Positions 45,546-56,707 are shown, counted from the stretch's first letter. The stretch: 64,000 nucleotides of DNA from Micractinium sp. NFX-FRZ (GCA_029339195.1 JAPTJF010000073.1:117922-181921), one strand, 5' to 3'. Notes: a model not told the origin generated them from the sequence alone. Numbers and translations: made by a program.

Positions 45546-46885
45546 TCATGCAGGAGCAAGTGGGGCACAAGAAGCACGCGCGGGCCCTCGTATTCGTATA
45601 CAGAAAGAACTCAGGTGGGCGTCAGCATTGCAATGGTGCTCCACAGGGGTGAGCAGGAGCATGGGGGCCATGAGAGCAGCCACCACCACATCCGCTGCCT
45701 CCCCCACATGCACAACCTGCCAGCAGGCGTGCACAACCTCGTATCCACGAGCCACCAGCCGGCCCGGCGGCTGCAGGCAGGGGAAGGCCGCAGTGTCCAG
45801 CTGCCCTCCCTGCTGCTGCTGCTGCTGCACAGCGGCTACTGCCGCAACAGCCGCACTCGAGGACCCTGGCGCCGCTGCCGCCTCCCGCTGCTCGCACTGC
45901 CAGCGCAGCCAGTGCCGGCGGTACTGCAGGTACAGCTCGCTCTCAGAGGCCGCCAGCGCCAGGGTGGGGTTCAGCAGGCCAAAGAGTAGCTCAGCAAACG
46001 TGAGCACGACGCAGCACTGGCCCCCCGGACCATGCTGCGGCAGCGCGCCCCATGCCCTCGGCAGCGCCGACAGCGCGGCGTAGATGGCAGCGGCAGCACG
46101 GCGTGCGGCTGGGTGGCGCAGTGCGGGCATGGCGCACATGCGGGCGTTTCTGGAGCGGATGAGCCAGAACAGGCCCACTTGCGCGGGCAGGTGCCAGTGC
46201 AGTCGCAGCGGGCGCGTCATGGCCTGCAGCAAGGGGCGAGATGGGCATGCAGGAGGAGGGTGAGCGGTGCCTCGTCATCACAGACTAGGCAGGACGTGTT
46301 GTAAGCCAGGAAAGGCTCCCTGCCCCAGGAGCGAGATGTCCTGCGCACCGTGTTCACGACAACCGGCCTGAATGCAGAATGCAAGCTGACTCCACTTATT
46401 GCCGATCACGGGCTTACCAGCACGCCGCCACCGGCGCCGGCCGAGGCGACGAGAAGGATGAGGGTGAAGGCCAGCCAGTCCCACAAGACATGGCCAAAGT
46501 AGGGCGACCTTCCATTCAGCAGGTGCTGCTGCAACACCCAGGCCGCTCGGCCGGCCAGCGCCACCCGCACCGGAGCTTCCACAACCTCGCGCCACCTTGC
46601 AAAGCTGCCAGAGCTGCGCCGCTGCCAGGCCGCCATGCCCGCGTTGCCGGCGGCGGCCGCTGCCATGACAGCCGTGTCGGCTGTTGAGAGCACAGCCCAG
46701 TGCCGTGCAAGGCCAAGCAGGATGATGGCCTGCATTATTAGTAATATTAGACGGGCTGAATGGTTTGCTTGCGCTGAGAATGGTGGTGGCGCTGTGGCCA
46801 GCGGCACTGCGGCAGGTGATGGTGCCGTGCAATGAGCTGACACACCAACATAACCTCTGTTGTGCTGCCGGAACCCAACCTGCAC
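45546..46885 (-). CDS. Predicted multi-pass membrane protein, unknown function
   Basis: Two exons, 46885-46418 and 46223-45546, join in phase 0 to 381 residues. Hydrophobic helices: ARLILLIMQAIILLGLA, VLWDWLAFTLILLVASAG, AQVGLFWLI, CCVVLTFAELLFGLLNPTLAL and VVVAALMAPMLLL. Between the last two lies an Ala/Gln-rich loop with a six-glutamine run. The short helices and scattered Arg/Trp pairs (RPLRLHWHLP, YRRHWLRWQ) resemble a family of poorly described chlorophyte membrane proteins, but I cannot name a relative. The start is the first Met of the open frame; an acceptor-like CAG just upstream leaves room for a further 5' exon. It is divergent from PHS1 with 415 bases between them. Confidence 0.6.
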
Positions 46886-47300
46886 CGCTATCTTAAGACC
46901 CCACCCACCATTGCAAGGGGATTCAGGTCGGCCTTGTCACGTTTGGCATTGGCAAACGTCAGGTGCTCAGCCCAATTCTTGTGGAAACGGACAGGCTCCT
47001 GCACGGGCGTCAAGGTCTCTCCAGGTTGTACCATGCTGGGGGTTGATGAGCGGGGGCAATCAGATGCGACAAGAGCACTGGCTGGCGACAAGAGCACTGG
47101 CTGGCGCCTGGCCGACAAGGCCTGGCCATGGCCGACTGCCAGCTCAGCTTTGCCAAAGCTTTGCCATAGCGGGTGGCGGCTTCTCGATGCACCTTGATCA
47201 CTGCTGATGTCTACTAGAAGACCCGTGCACGTATCATAGGGCCTGAGGGCGGCCCTTTTGGCCCTTCCCCTCCCCTTACTGCGAGCCTGGCAGCGTGGCC
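46886..47300. promoter_or_regulatory. Divergent region between membrane-protein gene and PHS1
   Basis: Upstream of both genes. Contains a direct repeat GCACTGGCTGGCG(A/C) at 47084-47107. Nothing else recognised. Confidence 0.4.
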
Positions 47301-50300
47301 ATGGTGCAGAGCGAAGAATCTACGGAGAACAGGCTGTCCCTGCGGCTTGACGAGCTGCAGCTTTACAGCAGCGCCGACACTGTAAGTCACCGCCTCTCGC
47401 TTCGCTCTGCACTTGCTGTCCCACTCTTTGCGTTCCCGGGCGCCCGCTCGAGCCGTGCGCATGCCGCGCAGCGCTCCCGGCTCTACCCCGCTACTGCCAA
47501 CCGCTGCCGCCTGCCGCCGCTCGCCTTGCGCTCCTCCGTTGCTTGCCGCAGTTCCTCACACCGCGCAGCTTCAGCTGGTTGGGCGACCACCAGGATGAGG
47601 CGGCTGAGCTGGCAGCGCTGCTGCACGAGGCAGCCCCCAAGCTGGCGCTGGGCAGCCTGCGGGCGGCGCAGCTGACGGGCAGCGGCCGCGGGGCGCACCT
47701 GCCCAAGGCACGCTCATATGAGGTCTCGGACACAGTCAAAGACCGCCTGCGAGCGGCACTGCCCATGCCCACAGGTGCGGTGGCACGATGGCGCAGCTCG
47801 GTGCAGCACCCAGGTGCTGTATGTTTGGCAAAAGTGCGCGGCGTGGTGGCACGCGGCATGTGGGTGCTGCAGCGGAGGATGCCCGGTGCTCTCCCTGCCC
47901 ATGCCCTCATGCCTACCAATCTCTCCCTGGTCCCTTTCCCTGCTCCCTCCACCGCCCCTGCACGCACCCAGGGCCTGGAGAAATTCCCTGGCACCGCCTG
48001 TCCGCCATCATCTCTTCTGAGCTCCTCAAGTTTGAAGAGCAGCCAAGCGACACCCTGGTGCCCCGCTCCCGCCCGGTGTCGGCAGCCTCGGCAGCGGCAG
48101 CAGCGGCAGCGATAGAGGCGGCGGCGACGGCGGCCGGCATGCAGGCGCCGTCGCCCACCCCGGCGACCACGCCTGTGGGGCTGGCTTCGCCACGCAGCCC
48201 CAGCGGAGGGGAGCTGCTGGAAATCAACTCAGGTGGAGTGAGATGCAGAGGGTCATAGGAGCAGTTGTATTGGGGTGGCGTGGCGTGTCTCTCCGCCGGT
48301 GAACAGACATGGATAGCAGGGAAGGCAGGGCAGCATGGCCTGGCGCTCTGGCCAGCAGCACAACGGCTGCAGCGCGTCAGCTGCCCCACCGCCCGCACCC
48401 TGCCCCTGCCCCCCCCATGCGCTGCAGGCGGACGCGTGATCTTCTGCCTGTTTGCAGCGGAGCCCCCCCGTGCCCCCACCCCGCCCTGCTCGCTGCGCAG
48501 CTCGCCTGAGAGGGAGCACACGGGGTACATGCGGCAGGCGGGACAGCTGTCCAGGGGCAACAGCATGGCAGCAGCAGAGGCAGCAGGGGAGGCGTGGGCG
48601 GAAGGCTCGCCAGAGGCGCCCGATGGTCTGCAGGGAGGGCAGGAGGCGGGGGTGCTGGTCAGCGAGCCGTCGCTGCGTGGCATCCTTGTTGGCAGCGACA
48701 GTGGCAGCGATTGCCCCAGCAGGGAGGGCTGGGCAGAGGGGTGCAGCCGCGAGAGCACAGAGGGACCTGGACGCGCCGAGGCATCACTGATGCAGCGGCA
48801 GGCGGCGGCAGCAGCGGCGCAGCAGCAGCACCGGCAGCAGCGGGAGCAGCGGGAGCAGCAGCTGCCTCCTGGCGTCGCGGTCAGCACCGCCAACAGCGCG
48901 GCACTGAGCAGCGACGGCCACGTCAGCAGCGGCAGCGGCGCCAGCAGCGGCCGTAGCAGCAGCAGCAGCAGCAGCCCCTCTGGCGGCTCCAGCCCCCTCC
49001 ACCGCCAGCAGCCCAGGAGGCCACCCAGCTTCTCCTTTGCCTCCGCTGGTGTGGCAGCGGGAGGCGTGGGCGGCGGCGACAGCAGGGTTGAGGACTGCCC
49101 GCCCACGCCGGCGCGCATGCCTGTCCCGGGCGCCCCCCTTGCCGAGAGCTGCCTCATCCTCAAATTTGTGTCCTCCCGCCTGCTCAGCCAGAGCGAGCAG
49201 TTTGCTTCAGAGCTCACGCGGCATGTCGGGCTGTGCGCCCCCGACTCCCGCATCCTGCGGCAGAAGGTGAGTGTGGCTGGGGGGCTGGGGGTTTGCTACA
49301 ATGGGCGTAAACAGAGGTGGTGGCTGCAGCTGTCTGCCAGCGTCCCAGGGGCCAGTCCCAGCGTTGTGCCAGCAGCTGCTGTAGTGTTCAAAATGCATCC
49401 GAAGCGCAGGGGCAGGCAGCGCGCACTGCTACACATGCAGCAATGGCGTGCCCCTCCCTGCCACCTCCCTGCCTCCCTGCCCGACTATAGTGTGGCCAAC
49501 TGTGCCTGCCTGCCTGCCTGCCTGCCGCCGTCCTGGGTCGCCCTGCCGCCTGCAGGGCGCCACGGAGCAGGAGTGGCGGGAGGCGCACGAGGCTGCGGCT
49601 GCCCTCAAGGACCGCTTCCCCGACCTGCACGAGGAGATGGGGCGCAACAGGTGTGGCTCTCTTTGTTTTGCTGAGGTCCATGTCGTCCCTTCCTTTAGCT
49701 TGTATGAGGAGGTGCGAGAAGGAGAGGCACAGGGGTGGTGTGGGTCGGTCTTGGGGAGGCAGGCTAGAGTGCTGGAATCGGTGGCCTCAGGCAGGAGCCT
49801 GGCCCCCGCCGTATTGGTTATCGATGGATTCAGGTTTTGTCACTTGCGTTTTCCCCTGTGCATCCGTCCGAAATCATGCGCAGCTGCTGCCTGGTGATGG
49901 AGTTCATCCCCGGCGGCTGCCTCTTCCAGCACCCCGCCGCCTTTGCCCCCGCCGAGCGCCTGCGCCAGACAGCCGAGGACCTGGGGCGCCTGTTCACGCT
50001 CGACATGCTGCTGGGCAACGCGGACCGGCTGCACTGCCGGGAGCTGGCGTGGCGGGGGAACCCGGGTGGGTGGAGGAGTGTGTGTGGAAGGGAGAGCCGG
50101 ACCGGCTGCACTGCTGGGAGCTGGAATGGCGGGGGAACCGGGGTGGGTGGGGAGTGGATCTGCGCGGGGAGAAAAGGGAAACCCAAGCTGCCTGCACTGC
50201 CGGGAGCTGGCGTGGCTGGGCAAGCAGGGTGTGGGTGAGGGACTTGGGATGAGGCAGCAGGGCAGGAGCAGCGGTGAAGGTAGCGCCGGCCCCCTTAGCG

Positions 50301-53300
50301 CCTACCTGGCGTCTGAGTTCCTCTTTATTCACCCGCTGCCATGCATCTGTCTCCCTGCCCTGCCCCGCCCTCCACGCGTGCGCAGCAAAGATACCATGCG
50401 CATGCATCTCCAGCTCTCTACTCTGCCCTTTCAACGTCCCCCCCTAAAGTGCCTTGTGCCGATGTGCGTGTGCAGAGAACATCCTGTACGCCACCGCCGG
50501 GCGCTGGGCGGGGCGCGCGGTGGCGATTGACGCGGTGGTCCAGCGGCGGCCACCCGGCGGCCTCATGTCTGTGGAGGTGCGCCCCTTACCTTGTGTGGGG
50601 GTCTCTTTCATGTGTGCGAGAGGAGTTGCCGTGTCAGAGGCAGGCCAACAGCAGCCAGTGGTCGATGGCGAGGGCCGACTCCCTGTGCCCCGGCCGGCGG
50701 CCTCTGCCCACTAAAGCCTCCCTCAGGGTGTGATTGTTGGAGGGTCATGGGCCCCCGTGCTCTGCTGGGTCACGCTGTGGTGTGCCTTGCTGGCACTGAC
50801 TGGCCGCCACGCGAGGGTTGCAGGTGGTCCCTGGGTCCCCTCGCCCGCGGGCACCCGTGCCTGTGTCCCCCCGGGTGCTCTCCTCACAGGCAAGCCGTCT
50901 CCACAGCTTGCCACCCTGACCTCCATTCACCCGCCCACCACCAGCAGCATGGTGCCCACTGCTCCCCCGCCCCTATCCCAGCCCCAGCTGATGCACTGGC
51001 TGCCTGCAGAGTCGGGGCAAGGCAGAGGCGAGCGTCTCAATGCACGCTCCTCCCATGCATGTGTGCCCATCTTGATCCATTCACTTCCGCCACCGCCCAC
51101 TTCTTCTGCCCAATCACGCTGCATCCTGCTCAACTGCCCGCACAAATTCCACCTTCCCGAGCTGCCTTGTATTCTCAATTATCGTAACTATGTGTAATGC
51201 AATGCAACAAGCTCCCCCCGCAGGACGCCTCGTGCGAGCGGCTGACTGAGCTGGCGTTGAACGACGCCGAGGTGGCGGGGGCGCTGCTGCGGCAGGCGCT
51301 GCACCCCTGCAGCGAGCTGTGTGCAGCCTGGGACGCGGCCACCCTGAGGAAGAGCGCGACGGCGTTCCAGCAGGTGGGTTGGGGTGGTGGGTCTGTGAGT
51401 CTGGGAATCTGTAGGTATGCGTGTGTGGTGGCGCAAATCCTGCGAGGCTGGCGGTTGGGGCTTGGATCGAGGTGGGTCCGGGTGAAGAGTCATGCCCCCA
51501 GCCAGTGCTGAGCTAGTCCACCAGTCAGCGTGCGCTGTGTGTCATCGGCACTCACCTGCTGGCCTGCAGGACTTCATTGCAGCCTGCCGGCCTGCCGGCC
51601 TGCCCGCATGCCTCCCTGCTGCCTGCCCGCCTGCCTGCATCCCTCTCCACTGCCTGCCTCCCCGGCCTGCCTGCCCGTCTCCCCACTGCCTGCCTGCCTG
51701 CCTGCCTGCCTGCCCGTCTCCCCACTGCCTGCCTGCCTGCCTGCCCGCCTCCCCGCTGTGCAGGGCCTCAAGGCGGCACTCGACGCGGCAGTCACCATCA
51801 AGGGTCTGCTAGAAATGATGTTTGACGTGGTCACAGGTGGGGCCGTGTGTTCTGGTTGGTGTATTGCACATCGAACCGGCGCCTGCGTGGGCCGCTGAGA
51901 GTTGAGGGCAGTGCAGAGCCTTGCCACAGAGGTGGTCCAAACAAGGAGCGGAAGCTAGGAGGGATCACACTCCTGCTCCACCCCTCCCCTAATGCTTGCC
52001 TCCACGTGTCCTTCCCTTCCTGTGACCATCCCTTCCGCCCCAGCAGACTGGATCACCGACTTTCTGGAGGACATTGAGCGAGTGGACGACAGCCAGCAGC
52101 AGCACGGGGGCACCGGCGGCGGGCAGGCGGCCACGCCGCGCTCCTCCGCCCCCGCCTCGCGCCGCGCCTCCTCGGCAGGTAAGCCCTGCTGCTCTGCTGC
52201 AGCTGGAAGGGGTTGGGGGCGGCGGCGCCTGCCCACTGCTGCGCAGCTGCTCAGCCCACACCACCTGCCCAAACGTTGGGCATCCGCTGCCCACTGTCCT
52301 ACCCTACCGTCTACAGGCGGCGCCGCCTCCCCCCTTCCCTGTTGTTCCTCCACCCACACCACCGCCCAGAAAGTTCGGCTCTTATGATCCTCCCATCCAC
52401 CTGCCCTGCCCTACCCTCCTCTGCAGGCGGCGCCGCCTCCCCGCTGCTGCTCAGCTCCTCCGCCCACACCACCGCCCAGACGATGCGCATCCGCCAGATC
52501 AACGCCGAGGCGCAGCACAACGACAGCGTGGGGGAGAAGGTGGCCCACTGGAAGGGGGTGTTCCGGGAGAAGGGTGAGCGCACATATGGGGGGGTGGGGG
52601 TAGGGCAGGGGGCGCAGCGCAGTGGCGGGGTGGGTGCATGTGGTGGTGCACCGGAAGAGTGTGTGTGTGGAGGGAGCAAGGGCGGGCACACCTTTGGTGT
52701 GGGTGTGTTTCCTGGCGTTGTTGTTGCCTGGGCAGGTAGGGTGCTTGTCACATACATGTGGGCATAGAAGTGCTTTACACGTACTTGCTGCAAGTACATA
52801 CTGGTGCCAGTGCGGCGGTCATAGCCTGTTGGCAGAGGCCAGCACTGAGACCACCTCCTGCCTGCCCTCACCCGCGCCTTGCCCTGCCCGCAGGCGAGGA
52901 GCTGCGCGCGGCTGTGGAGGAGTGGCAGGTGAAGCGGTCGGGGCCGGGGGCGCGGCAGCTGACCACCGCCTTCCTGGATGGCACACACCCAGTGGTGGAT
53001 GTGTACGAACTCAAGGTGGGACGGGGCTGGTGGACGTGTACGAGTTGAAGGTGGGGCTGGGCTGGTGCTGCCTCACTGCTGTCGCTGGCAGATAGTACTT
53101 GAGTTGAAGGTGGGGCTGTGCGCAGCCATGGCGTGTCCTGGTTGTTTGGTGTGGTCCGCTGTGGACGTGTTCGAGTTGAAGGTGAGGCTGGGCTGGTGGT
53201 GCCTCGCTTCTGTCGCCGGCACACAGTGACCGTCTCACTGTTGAGCTCAGGTTGGGGTCCCCATGCGCGGCATGCCCCTCGCCATTGCACCGTGACCCGC

Positions 53301-56029
53301 TTGCGGGGCGCTCCGGCTACCCAGTTCCCCTCTAAGTGTCCCCTGACACGCATCACCCTTCCCCCTTATCACCACCTCCGCCGCCTGATGCGCAGGTCCG
53401 GCTGGAGCACATGCTGCAGCGCCTGCGTGTGCTTCAGCAGGCCACGCTGACGGGGCGCCCCTGCCGCCTCATGCCGCGCCTCTACCTGTCGGGCGCGGTG
53501 GAGGCCAGCAGCCTGCACCTGCTGCGACACCTGGGGGTGACGCACATCCTGAACGCCACAGAGGTGAGGCAGCGCAGCTTGAGCTAGGGAGGGTAGGGAC
53601 GAGATGAGGTGTGGGGGAGGGGTTGGGCGAGTTCAAGTGTTGGAGTGGGTGAAGGGCGAGCTGCCCCCTGCTGCTCCCAGTCTGATCTCTTGCTCTGCAC
53701 CCCGGGCATGCAGGACCTGCTGCCTGCCTGAGGATGGCCAGGCTGGCTTGGTGGCACTGCACTTGCCCTTTCCCCGTCTTGCTGTGCCCCATCGCCTTCT
53801 CACCCCCCGGGCCCTGCCTCACTTTTTGCAGGACCTGCTGCTGCCCGAGGAGGGCCAGGGTTTTGTGACGATGCGGTGCCCGCTGCGGGATGTGGAGGAG
53901 GAGGACCTGGCGCCGCACCTGCCCGGTGAGTTGGGTCCCAGTATCATCATCAATTCATTTAAAGTCCACGGAGCCAGCAGGACTCGTGAGACAGGGAGGA
54001 GAAGGGGGGTGATTGATGCGACCTGTCTCGTGGGTGGCCGACTGCCCTAACAGTCCGGGGCAGGGCAGGTGGGATCCGTCACCCAGAGCAGGACAGGGCA
54101 GCGGGTGATGTTGTGATGATCGAGTGCCGTACCTCCTTGGTCCTACACTTATCCGAATCATCGGATTCAGCATCTCTTCCTCCCATCCTTTCCGCAGACG
54201 CCGCCTCTTTCATCGACGAGGGCCTGGCCTCGGGGGGCCGCGTGCTGGTGCACTGCCACGCCGGCAAGAGCCGCAGCTGCAGCCTGGTGAGGCATTTTGC
54301 TGCGCCTTTGCTCAACAGCGCCCGGCCGCCGCTGCTGCGGCCATGCTTTGCTGTGCATCCCACCTCCATCTGCCATGCGACAGCGGCCCTGTTGCTCTTC
54401 CTCACCGCTTCCCTGCCACGCCTGCTATGGTGCTTGAGGCGCTGGTGTGCATGCTGGTCTCCTCCCCGCAAGCTGCCCCCAACCTCACCCTCCTCCCTCA
54501 CCCGCTTCCCCTGCCGATGCGCCCCGCCCCTGTGCCCCCTCCGCAGGTGCTGTCCTGGCTCATGACCCGCCGCCGCTGGACGCTGAAGCGGGCCCTGGAG
54601 TTCCTGCACCGCGTGCGCCCCGAGGCGGCGCCCAACGCCGGTTATCTGGCGGCGCTGCTCAGGCTGGAGGAGGGGCTGTTCGGGAGGCAGACCGTCAAGG
54701 TGGGTGCAGGGGGCGGTGCAGCGGTGGTTGGGATCAGGAGACAGGATCGGTTGTTGGGCGGCAGATGGTCAAGGTGGCAAGAGCAGGGGGGGCTGACACT
54801 AACGGTGGGCAATGTGGGAAGCAAGGAGGGGCACAGCTGCTGCTGCCCTCACCTGCTTCTGCCACCACTTCCAGTTGCCTGCGCCTGCTCATTATACTCC
54901 ACCCCTGCTGCCTCTCGTTGTGCCTGCTCTGCCACCGCTTCCAGTTGCCTGCTCCTGCTCATTCCACTCCACCGCTGCTGCCTCTCGTTGTGCCTGCTCT
55001 GCCACCTGCTTGCCACGCGCCTTACTCGCCTCTCTGCCCTGCAGATGAAGAAGACCAAGCCGGAGCCACGCTGCTGCCCTGTGTGCAGCGAGAGGGTCGG
55101 GCTCAGCGCGGAGAGCGTGCGGGTACATTTGAGGCTGAAGCACCCGGGCGCCGTGCTGGCGCGGTGGGTTGGGTGGGCGGGTGCTGGGCTGGGGGTGCCT
55201 GGGAGCATGCGGAGTGGTGGGGAGTGTCTGCAACGGGGGGACAAAGTCGCAGTGACAAAGTCGCAGTCAGACAGTGTGGGATGCAGAGCTGAGGCCTGCG
55301 CAGGGCCCTGCCCAGCTGGCGAGCTGCGTGTAGCAGTTTTGCTCGATGAGCGTGCACCCCTGGCTGCGGCACTTGTTGTGCCGCACCCTGCATGCCTGCC
55401 AGCCTCTGCTGCGCTGCCCTTTACATGCCACTTACACTTACTCCTGTCCTGCCCGCTGCTGCCGCTGCTGCAGGTCGGTTCAGGAGGGCAGCCAGGATGG
55501 CAGCGCCGGCGGCAGCGGCAACTGGGCGGATCTGTTGGGGACCACCAGCCCAGCAGGCAGCAGCCCACGCAGCCTTGGAGTCCAGTCCTCCCCGCGGTCG
55601 AGCATCGCCTCTGCCGGCGGCAGCGGGGCGCTGCCCTCACCAAGAGCAAGTGCAGTGGCAGAGGCGCTGCACCACCGGCAGCAGCAGCAGCAGCAGCAGC
55701 AGCAGCGGCAGCCAAAGGTGCAGCGGCAGCGGGCGGTACAGCAGCAAGGGGATGCGGGCAGCGGAGCAGCATCGCAGCGGGCGCACCAGGCTGGTGTGGC
55801 TGCTGGCCCCGCGGGGCTAGCCCCTGTGGCGACGCCGGCACGGCCCGCCTCGCGCCTTCTGGCGGCAGCTGCGGCGGCGCACGACATACCGGACTCGCCG
55901 CCTGCCATGGCAGCAGTGCTTCGGGCAGCGGAGATCGAGGTGGGGCTGTCAGAGGGGGATGATGATGATGACGACGCCTTCCTGTCAGCAGCCGCTGCTG
56001 AGATGGCGCCCCACACCCAAGCGCTGTGA
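47301..56029 (+). CDS. PHS1: PHS1: actin-fragmin-kinase-like domain fused to dual-specificity phosphatase
   Basis: Plant PHS1 controls cortical microtubules: its kinase-like half phosphorylates alpha-tubulin under osmotic stress and its phosphatase half restrains it. Eighteen exons give 1197 residues: 47301-47381, 47552-47774, 47972-48232, 48428-49266, 49556-49650, 49884-50065, 50476-50576, 51224-51373, 51764-51836, 52047-52178, 52427-52573, 52894-53015, 53396-53563, 53832-53925, 54198-54295, 54547-54699, 55045-55163, 55474-56029. Kinase half: LKFVSSRLLSQSEQFASEL, LVMEFIPGGCLF, then DLGRLFTLDMLLGNADRLHC and RELAWRGNP with ENILYA, as in the plant catalytic loop. Phosphatase half: HLGVTHILNATE, then RVLVHCHAGKSRSCSLV (HCxxGxxR intact, Cys at about 909) and LSWLMTRRRWTLKRALEFL. 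A C2H2-like finger follows (CCPVCSERVGLSAESVRVHLRLKH), then a low-complexity acidic tail. Exon 4 is long, Ser/Gln-rich and unlike plant PHS1. Introns carry many copies of exon edges. Confidence 0.92.
50098..50242 (+). repeat. Two degenerate copies of PHS1 exon 6 tail plus donor
   Basis: The end of exon 6 and its donor (50021-50096) are followed by a copy at 50098-50175 (ACCGGCTGCACTGCTGGGAG...GGGGGAACCGGGGTGGGTGG) and a weaker one at 50183-50242 (TGCCTGCACTGCCGGGAGCT...). The catalytic-loop codons DRLHCREL are thus present three times in tandem. Confidence 0.85.
51590..51760 (+). repeat. CCTG-rich repeat in PHS1 intron 8
   Basis: Irregular tandem CCTGC units with two or three copies of CCCGTCTCCCCACTGCCTGCC, forming the long pyrimidine tract before the exon 9 acceptor. 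Confidence 0.85.
52195..52370 (+). repeat. Two degenerate copies of PHS1 exon 11 head plus acceptor
   Basis: ACAGGCGGCGCCGCCTCCCC...CCACACCACCGCCCAGA at 52315-52371 repeats the acceptor and first 50 bases of exon 11 (52422-52480). A weaker match with GCTGCTGCGCAGCTGCTCAG and CCCACACCACCTGCCCAAACG lies at 52195-52275. Confidence 0.8.
53027..53228 (+). repeat. Three tandem copies of PHS1 exon 12 tail plus donor
   Basis: GTGGACGTGTACGAGTTGAAGGTGGGGCTGG at 53027-53058, a shortened TTGAGTTGAAGGTGGGGCTG at 53099-53118, and GTGGACGTGTTCGAGTTGAAGGTGAGG at 53161-53188 all repeat the real end VDVYELK plus donor (52997-53025). The unit also includes TGCCTC.CT.CTGTCGC.GGCA downstream. Confidence 0.9.
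53706..53770 (+). repeat. Degenerate copy of PHS1 exon 14 head plus acceptor
   Basis: GCATGCAGGACCTGCTGCCTGCCTGAGGATGGCCAGG repeats the used acceptor and first codons DLLLPEEGQG (53825-53861). A small deletion creates a stop codon in the copy. Confidence 0.8.
54755..54790 (+). repeat. Copy of PHS1 exon 16 tail plus donor
   Basis: GGGCGGCAGATGGTCAAGGTGGCAAGAGCAGGGGG resembles the true exon end GGGAGGCAGACCGTCAAGGTGGGTGCAGGGGG at 54681-54712. Confidence 0.65.
54880..55008 (+). repeat. Tandem duplication in PHS1 intron 16
   Basis: Two adjoining copies of a 65-70-base unit, TTGCCTGC.CCTGCTCATT..ACTCCACC.CTGCTGCCTCTCGTTGTGCCTGCTCTGCCACC. Confidence 0.85.
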
Positions 56030-56707
56030 AGGGGTGGTGCCCGGTCAGCTTCTTTGGTGCTGCAATGTCCTGTCAGCGGCAGCAGCTAGCTGGGATGGCC
56101 ACCCCGGCGCAGGCCCCTGATGTCCCAACCGATCAGCTGGCTAGGACCGAATCCTGCATGGGGGTTCCACGACACCTCGACATGACTGCCAAATGTGTTT
56201 CCTCCTTACTGATGTGCCTCATGCTCAATTTGACCTGACAACCACTCCACATTCCCTCTTTCACATGTTACTTGCTCCCATTCTTTCTCCTGGTTCAGCC
56301 ACAGCTCACAACCTTGTGTTAATTGCTTGCCCTGCATTGCCCTTTCTTCTACTCTCTCGTCCGTTTTTTGTCTGCCTGCCCCTCAGCCCTTCACCTCGTG
56401 TGACTCAACGCCCACATGCCTCTGAACAATACAAGGCAGTGTGTGACCCACAGAACATTGCACTACACATCACAACTGCACAGATCGAGCGGTACGGAGG
56501 TGGGCTGGGGATACAGGGCAGTGTTGCTCGACCAGCTGCGAACGTGCGACGGGCAGTGAGGGGTTCAGCACGCAGGCGGCACAGGCAGGCAGGCAGGGGG
56601 CAGCATGGCGGGTTGGAACAAGGCAGAAGTTGTGCTGTGGGATGGGCCAGGAGCCGTGCTCTTCTGAGCGCGGCTGGTCTTGGCGGCTGGCTCGATTGCT
56701 GGCTTGA
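56030..56707. other. PHS1 3' flank and 3' flank of the coiled-coil MYND gene
   Basis: Convergent 3' ends. The part from about 56331 is the left arm of a direct repeat with 61040-61476. No gene in it is supported. Confidence 0.5.

Noticed and set aside
47913..49253. 446-codon minus-strand frame opposite PHS1 exons 3-4
   Set aside because: Antisense shadow of a GC-rich, Ser/Gln/Ala-rich exon; no domain and codon pattern mirrors the sense strand.
50898..51015. Possible extra PHS1 exon (Pro/Ser/Thr-rich, acceptor CTCACAG)
   Set aside because: No matching donor, wrong incoming phase and no homology; exons 7 and 8 join in phase without it.
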